A stretch of DNA of 64,000 nucleotides from Sphingomonas sp. GC_Shp_5 (lineage in GTDB: Bacteria; Pseudomonadota; Alphaproteobacteria; Sphingomonadales; Sphingomonadaceae). Shown here in pieces: positions 59,649 to 64,000 of this stretch. Positions within the stretch are counted from its first letter, which is position 1; every line of letters starts with the position of its first letter. The stretch is taken from positions 1-64,000 of the forward strand of contig NZ_JALNUP010000018.1 in the NCBI RefSeq assembly GCF_026540855.1. Reading direction: 5' to 3'. Made by a program: the position numbers and the translations under genes. The notes under the pieces were generated by a model. The model saw nothing but the letters and a program-made list of their open reading frames with translations, had not been told where the DNA came from and searched no databases.

Positions 59649-60215
59649 GTGTTTCATCCCGATCTGATGCGCCATCCGGACAGTTGTCCTGCGCTGGTAT
59701 TGAATGCCGATTATACGCCGCTCTCTTATTATCCGTTGAGCGTGTGGCCCTGGCAGACCGCGATCAAGGCGGTGTTCCTCGATCGGGTGGATATCGTCGC
59801 CCATTATGAGCGCGAGGTGCGCAGCCCTACCGCGGCGATCAAGCTGCCCTCGGTGATCGCGCTCAAGCAATATGTCCGGCCCTCGGCCTTCCCCGCCTTC
59901 ACCCGCTTCAACCTGTTCCTGCGCGATCGCTTCGCCTGCCAATATTGCGGCGTCGGCCGCGATCTCACCTTCGATCATGTCGTGCCGCGGGCCCAAGGCG
60001 GCCGCACCACCTGGGAAAACGTCGTCACCGCCTGTTCGCCGTGCAACCTGCGCAAGGGCGGCCGCACCCCGCGGCAGGCGGCGATGCCGCTCCATATCGA
60101 GCCGATCCGGCCGACCAACTGGCATCTCCAGGAACATGGCCGCGCGTTTCCGCCCAACTATCTCCACGACACATGGCATGACTGGCTCTATTGGGACGTC
60201 GAGCTGGAAGCGTAA
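59649..60215 (+). CDS. HNH endonuclease family protein
   Basis: A 188-aa protein beginning at GTG 59649 (FHPDLMRHPDSCPALVLNADYTPLSYYPL) with GGGAGGAG upstream. The HNH core is FACQYCGVGRDLTFDHVVPRAQGGRTTWENVVTACSPCNLRKGG, with two CxxC zinc knuckles and the catalytic His of DHVVP. This version is highly conserved and chromosomal in alphaproteobacteria and is thought to be a housekeeping nuclease of unknown target. It is followed by the EF-hand lipoprotein gene. Confidence 0.9.
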   Translation: MFHPDLMRHPDSCPALVLNADYTPLSYYPLSVWPWQTAIKAVFLDRVDIVAHYEREVRSPTAAIKLPSVIALKQYVRPSAFPAFTRFNLFLRDRFACQYCGVGRDLTFDHVVPRAQGGRTTWENVVTACSPCNLRKGGRTPRQAAMPLHIEPIRPTNWHLQEHGRAFPPNYLHDTWHDWLYWDVELEA

Positions 60216-60228
60216 CGAGGGAATGGGC

Positions 60229-60690
60229 ATGCGGCAGGTGGTGACAAAGGCGGCGCTGGTCGCGGCGCTGGCGATGGCGCTCGCCGGCTGCGGCGCGAGC
60301 AACGAGAAGAAGCAGCAGGCCGCCGATGCCCATGCCGCCGGCTTCGTCCCGCCGGCGGTGACCAGCCGCGTCGATTTCTCGAGCTCGATGGAGCGCCGCT
60401 TCCGCACCCTCGATCGCAACGGCGACGACCGGATCGATTCCACCGAGCTGCCGCGCCGCAACAGCCGCCTGCTCGAATTCGATCGCAACAAGGATGGCGC
60501 GATCAGCGCGATCGAATGGAGCGAGGGCACCCTGCGTCGCTTCGACCAGATGGACCTCAACCACGACGGCACCGTCACCTCCGAGGAGGAAAGCGAATGG
60601 CGCCGCGAGCATGGCGCCAGCAACGGCGGCCAGGCAACGCCGTCGCTGGTCGGCGAGGCGCTCGCCAACGGCGGCGCGGCCGCCAAATAG
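60229..60690 (+). CDS. EF-hand lipoprotein
   Basis: A 153-aa protein with lipoprotein signal (ALVAALAMALAGC) and three EF-hand-type calcium loops: DRNGDDRIDSTE, DRNKDGAISAIE and DLNHDGTVTSEE. Each has Asp/Asn at positions 1, 3, 5 and an acidic residue at 12. The second ATG (60229) has GAGG eight bases upstream and is preferred to 60223. It is probably periplasmic and calcium-binding; partner unknown. Confidence 0.8.
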   Translation: MRQVVTKAALVAALAMALAGCGASNEKKQQAADAHAAGFVPPAVTSRVDFSSSMERRFRTLDRNGDDRIDSTELPRRNSRLLEFDRNKDGAISAIEWSEGTLRRFDQMDLNHDGTVTSEEESEWRREHGASNGGQATPSLVGEALANGGAAAK

Positions 60691-60737
60691 CCGAACCGGG
60701 GGGCAAGGGGGCGCAGGGATCCGACCAGCCCCTATAT

Positions 60738-60819
60738 CGTCATCCCAGCGAAAGCGGGGATCTCCTGCGGCTCCTGTCCTACGCGCCCCCGGGAGACCCC
60801 AGCTTCCGCCGGGGTGACG
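60738..60819. repeat. Palindromic intergenic repeat element
   Basis: Two imperfect arms, CGTCATCCCAGCGAAAGC-type at the left and its mirror (GCTTCCGCCGGGGTGACG) at the right, frame about 20 bases; each arm itself folds (CCCAGCGAAAGCGGGG, CCCCAGCTTCCGCCGGGG). This CGTCA(T/C)CCC...GGGGTGACG form is like the REP-type repeats scattered in intergenic regions of sphingomonads and caulobacters. It lies between the EF-hand gene and ppc and may act as a transcript end. Confidence 0.6.
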
Positions 60820-60929
60820 GGTCAGCGGTTGCCAGCCCGGCCCGGCATTCGCGCTAAACCCATCCCCAACCAGGCCCGCGACCAACGCACAGGTTGACCC
60901 GGGCCTCGCCGCGTCGCAGCATTGCGGCC

Positions 60930-63599
60930 ATGGCCAGCCTCCCCCCGATCGCCAACAATCCCGATGTCCGCTTTCTCGGCGCCAAGCTTGGCGAGGTGAT
61001 CCGCGGCTATGGCGGCGAGGCGCTGTTCGCCGCCACCGAGGCGATCCGCAAGGCGTCGGTGGAGCGGCATCGCGGGCAGGGCGATGTCGACGCTGTGCAT
61101 GGCCAGCTGCAGGACCTCGGGCTCGACGAGACGCTCGATTTCGTCCGCGGCTTCATGCTGTTCTCGATGCTCGCCAACCTTGCCGAGGATCGCCAGGGCA
61201 TCGCTGCCGAGCAAGGCGCCGATCTCGCCTCGGCGCTCAAGATCCTCGCCGACGAAGGCGTCGATCACGACGCGGTCCGCGCGCTGCTCGGATCCGCGCT
61301 GATCGCCCCAGTGCTCACCGCCCACCCCACCGAGGTGCGGCGCAAGAGCATGATCGATCATCGCAACGCGATCGCCGAGCTGATGGCGCTCAAGGACCTC
61401 GGCCGCGACGAGACGCCGGACGGCGACTGCGTCGAGGATGCGATCACCCGCCAGATCGCCCTGTTGTGGCAGACGCGGGTGCTGCGCCGCGAGCGGCTCT
61501 ACGTCACCGACGAGGTGGAGACCGCGCTGTCTTACCTGCGCGACGTGTTCCTGCCGGCGCTGCCCGCGCTCTACCAGCGCTGGGACCGCGCGTTCGGCGA
61601 GCGGGTGCCGAGCTTCCTCCGGCCCGGCAGCTGGATCGGCGGCGATCGCGATGGCAATCCGTTCGTCACCGCCGCGTCGCTGCGCACCGCGCTCGGCCGC
61701 GCCAGCGAGGCGGTGCTGGTCTTCTATCTCGATGCGATCCACGCGCTCGGCGCCGAGCTGTCGATCTCCACCGAACATGCCGAGGTCGATGCCGCGGTTG
61801 CCGCGCTCGCCGCGGCGAGCGGCGACACCGCGCCGAGCCGCGTCGACGAGCCTTATCGCCGCGCGCTATCCGGCATTTACGCGCGGCTCGCCGCCACCCA
61901 TCAGGCGCTGGTCGGCAAGCCGGCGCCCCGCCCCGGCCGGCTCGGCGGCGAGGCCTATCCCGATCCGCAGGCGCTGCGCCACGACCTCGTCGCGCTCGCC
62001 CGCGCGCTGTCGGGCGGCAGCGCGCTCAAGAGCAGCGGCGCGCTCGGCCGGCTGATCCGCGCGGTCGAGACGTTCGGCTTCCACCTGGCGACGCTCGACC
62101 TGCGCCAGAACAGCGCCGTCCATGAGCGGGTTGTCGCCGAACTGCTCAGCGTCGCCGGGGTCGAGGCGGATTATCTCGCGCTCGACGAGGCGGCGCGGGT
62201 CGCGCTGCTGCGCGCCGAGCTCGCCAACGCGCGCCCGCTCGCCAGCCGCTACACCGCCTATTCCGAGGAAACCGCCTCCGAGCTCGCGATCGTCGCCGCC
62301 GCGGCCGAGGCGCACGGCCGCTACGGCCCGGCCTGCATCACCAACTACATCGTCTCGATGGCGCAATCGGTGTCCGATCTGCTCGAGATCAACATCCTGC
62401 TCAAGGAGGTCGGGCTCTACCGGCCCGGCGACACCCCGAGCGCGGCGATCATGGCGGTGCCCCTGTTCGAGACGGTCGCCGATCTCGAGGCGGCGCCGGG
62501 GATCATGACCGACTGGTTCGCGCTGCCGGAAGTGGCGCACATTGCCGCCGCGCGCGGTCACCAGGAAGTGATGATCGGCTATTCCGATTCGAACAAGGAC
62601 GGCGGCTACCTCACCTCCACCTGGCAATTGTCCAAAGCCTCCACCGCGTTGAAGCCGGTGTTCGAGGCGGCAGGCGTCGGCATGCAGTTGTTCCACGGCC
62701 GCGGCGGCGCGGTCGGGCGCGGCGGCGGCTCGGCGTTCGCGGCGATCCGCGCCCAGCCGCCGGGCACCGTCCAGGGCCGGATCCGCATCACCGAACAGGG
62801 CGAGGTGATCGCCGCCAAATATGGCACCCGCGACAGCGCGATGACCAACCTCGAGGCGATCGCCTCGGCGACCCTGCTCGCCAGCCTCGAGCCCGAGCGC
62901 CTCTCCAACGCCGAGAATGCCGAATTCGCCGGCGCGATGGACCGGCTCTCGGCCGACGCCTTCCGCGCCTATCGCGGGCTGGTCTATGACACGGAGGGCT
63001 TCCGCACCTTCTTCCGCCAGATGACCCCGATCGGCGAGATCGCGGGGCTCAACATCGGCAGCCGCCCGGCGAGCCGCAAGAAATCGGACGCGATCGAGGA
63101 TCTGCGCGCCATTCCCTGGGTGTTCAGCTGGGCGCAGGCGCGGGTCATGCTGCCGGGCTGGTATGGCGTCGGCCAGGCGATCGCCGGTTTTGCCGACAAG
63201 GGCCTGCTCGCCGAGATGGCCGAGGGCTGGCCGCTGTTCGCCTCGACGCTCGCCAACATGGAGATGGTGCTCGCCAAGTCCGACATCGGCATTGCCGCTT
63301 ATTACGCCGAGCTGGTCGAGGATCCGGCGATGCGCGCGGACATCTTCGGCCGCATCCGCGACGGCTGGCACCAGACCCGCGACGGCCTGCTCGAGGTCAC
63401 CCGCCAGTCGCGCCTGCTCGAAAAGCACCCCGCGCTCGACGCCTCGATCCGGCTCCGCCTGCCCTATATCGAGCCGCTCAACCTGCTCCAGATCGAGCTG
63501 ATGAAGCGCCATCGCAGCGGGGAAGGCGACGCCCGCATCGGCGAGGGCATCCTGCTCTCGATCAACGCCATCGCCACCGCACTGCGCAACAGCGGGTGA
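60930..63599 (+). CDS. ppc: Phosphoenolpyruvate carboxylase
   Basis: An 889-aa PEP carboxylase, which adds bicarbonate to PEP to give oxaloacetate and refill the TCA cycle. Signature elements are TAHPTEVRRKS (catalytic His), the SWIGGDRDGNPFVT block, VMIGYSDSNKDGGYLTS and the Gly-rich active-site loop FHGRGGAVGRGGG; the C-terminus ends ALRNSG, the conserved family end ...NSG/NTG. The ATG at 60930 (MASLPPIANNP) is used; the frame runs open to 60894. Length and motifs are complete. Confidence 0.96.
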   Translation: MASLPPIANNPDVRFLGAKLGEVIRGYGGEALFAATEAIRKASVERHRGQGDVDAVHGQLQDLGLDETLDFVRGFMLFSMLANLAEDRQGIAAEQGADLASALKILADEGVDHDAVRALLGSALIAPVLTAHPTEVRRKSMIDHRNAIAELMALKDLGRDETPDGDCVEDAITRQIALLWQTRVLRRERLYVTDEVETALSYLRDVFLPALPALYQRWDRAFGERVPSFLRPGSWIGGDRDGNPFVTAASLRTALGRASEAVLVFYLDAIHALGAELSISTEHAEVDAAVAALAAASGDTAPSRVDEPYRRALSGIYARLAATHQALVGKPAPRPGRLGGEAYPDPQALRHDLVALARALSGGSALKSSGALGRLIRAVETFGFHLATLDLRQNSAVHERVVAELLSVAGVEADYLALDEAARVALLRAELANARPLASRYTAYSEETASELAIVAAAAEAHGRYGPACITNYIVSMAQSVSDLLEINILLKEVGLYRPGDTPSAAIMAVPLFETVADLEAAPGIMTDWFALPEVAHIAAARGHQEVMIGYSDSNKDGGYLTSTWQLSKASTALKPVFEAAGVGMQLFHGRGGAVGRGGGSAFAAIRAQPPGTVQGRIRITEQGEVIAAKYGTRDSAMTNLEAIASATLLASLEPERLSNAENAEFAGAMDRLSADAFRAYRGLVYDTEGFRTFFRQMTPIGEIAGLNIGSRPASRKKSDAIEDLRAIPWVFSWAQARVMLPGWYGVGQAIAGFADKGLLAEMAEGWPLFASTLANMEMVLAKSDIGIAAYYAELVEDPAMRADIFGRIRDGWHQTRDGLLEVTRQSRLLEKHPALDASIRLRLPYIEPLNLLQIELMKRHRSGEGDARIGEGILLSINAIATALRNSG

Positions 63600-63623
63600 C
63601 CTGGCGGTCGGGGACGAACGGGC

Positions 63624-64000
63624 CTAGCCGCCGCGCCGGTGGCGGCTGAGCAGCGTCCATAGCGCCTCATTGTCGACCACCCAGCGATGCCCGGCGCCGA
63701 CCGTGACCCGCGCCACCACCTCGGTACCGGCGCGGCAGTCGCCATAGCGCTCCTCATAGACGCCGGCGCTCACCCAGCGCGTTGCCGGCGCGGCGGTGCA
63801 GCCGTCGAGCGCGGCCCAGCGCTGCTCGGCGGCGTGCATCGGGTAGCGCCAGTAAGGCGCGCCGCCGCCATCGATCGGGTTGGTGGTGTCGCGGTCGCCG
63901 GCAAAGGCGATCACTGCGATCGGCTGCGCCGGGCGGCAGCTCGCCGGATCGGGGCGGGTGGGATCGGCGGCGAGCGGAATCCCGGCGCGCAGCCCCACCA
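63624..64000 (-). CDS. PHB-depolymerase/feruloyl-esterase-type hydrolase, partial
   Basis: The C-terminal 125 residues of a gene running off the right edge. The segment IAFAGDRDTTNPIDGGGAPYWRYP followed by HAAEQRWAALDGC and GAGHRWVVDN matches the end of LpqC/PHB-depolymerase-type secreted esterases: Asp of GDRDTTNPI and His of GAGHRW would be the triad acid and base. The nucleophile and signal peptide are beyond the window. Confidence 0.65.
   Translation of the reverse strand, partial: VGLRAGIPLAADPTRPDPASCRPAQPIAVIAFAGDRDTTNPIDGGGAPYWRYPMHAAEQRWAALDGCTAAPATRWVSAGVYEERYGDCRAGTEVVARVTVGAGHRWVVDNEALWTLLSRHRRGG

Noticed and set aside
61866..63512. Minus-strand ORF of 548 aa opposite ppc
   Set aside because: Shadow of ppc with non-protein-like composition.

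Overview
The window reads as a chromosome segment of a sphingomonad-like alphaproteobacterium. The evidence is high GC with strongly GC3-biased genes, many Tat-signal sugar enzymes, DUF3597/DUF4142/DUF6894-type proteins, an ECF sigma/NrsF pair, and a GGAAC-N16-CGTT promoter of the type used by the alphaproteobacterial general stress sigma factor EcfG. No rRNA gene, intact tRNA gene or CRISPR array was seen.

Region 1 (1 to about 7.5 kb) is an integrated mobile element with visibly lower GC and looser gene packing. It carries a P4-type integrase (TTG start), a short stand-alone tyrosine recombinase, an AlpA/excisionase-type regulator coupled to an unknown 284-aa protein, and a 375-aa protein whose motifs match an HUH single-tyrosine replication/nicking endonuclease. 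A tRNA-like 3' end ending in CCA at about 7.5 kb may be one attachment-site copy; the other end lies outside the window or was not recognised.

Region 2 (7.8-9.8 kb) holds a secreted alpha/beta hydrolase, an overlapping membrane-protein/Xre-regulator pair and a small membrane protein. Region 3 (9.9-21.5 kb) is the most coherent system. Divergent operons around a LacI-family regulator encode a GMC flavoprotein, its Tat-exported gluconate-dehydrogenase-subunit-3-like partner, a cytochrome c, three TIM-barrel sugar isomerase/epimerase-type proteins, two Gfo/Idh/MocA oxidoreductases, an MFS transporter and a DUF1080 (3-keto-disaccharide hydrolase family) protein. Together they look like an oxidative, 3-keto-sugar route for breaking glycosides in the periplasm. 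A perfect palindrome between the divergent promoters is the likely operator.

Region 4 (21.5-33.7 kb) is general metabolism: a class A beta-lactamase-like protein without the usual Omega-loop glutamate, a carboxylesterase, a secreted VOC protein, two SDRs, a DHA2 efflux pump, tag, a zinc alcohol dehydrogenase, an HSL-type hydrolase, a cysteine-cluster protein and class I FBP aldolase. Region 5 (33.8-46 kb) is regulatory and envelope stress: ECF sigma/NrsF, a PhoPQ-like two-component system with a divergent OB-fold protein, a tiny His/Asp-rich lipoprotein, a spore-coat-U protein, a lipoamide-dehydrogenase-like flavoprotein, a GST, and DUF4142/DUF3597 proteins.

Region 6 (45.9-49.4 kb) pairs a Gfo/Idh oxidoreductase with a divergent GH3 beta-glucosidase. 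Region 7 (49.5-54.3 kb) is a chemosensory cluster (CheB, CheR-PAS, HWE kinase) in which two genes are each broken by one extra base. Region 8 (54.4-58.5 kb) is a TonB receptor/PepSY/DUF2946 metal-uptake operon. The right end holds gluQ, an HNH endonuclease, an EF-hand lipoprotein, a palindromic intergenic repeat, ppc and the 3' part of a PHB-depolymerase-type esterase.
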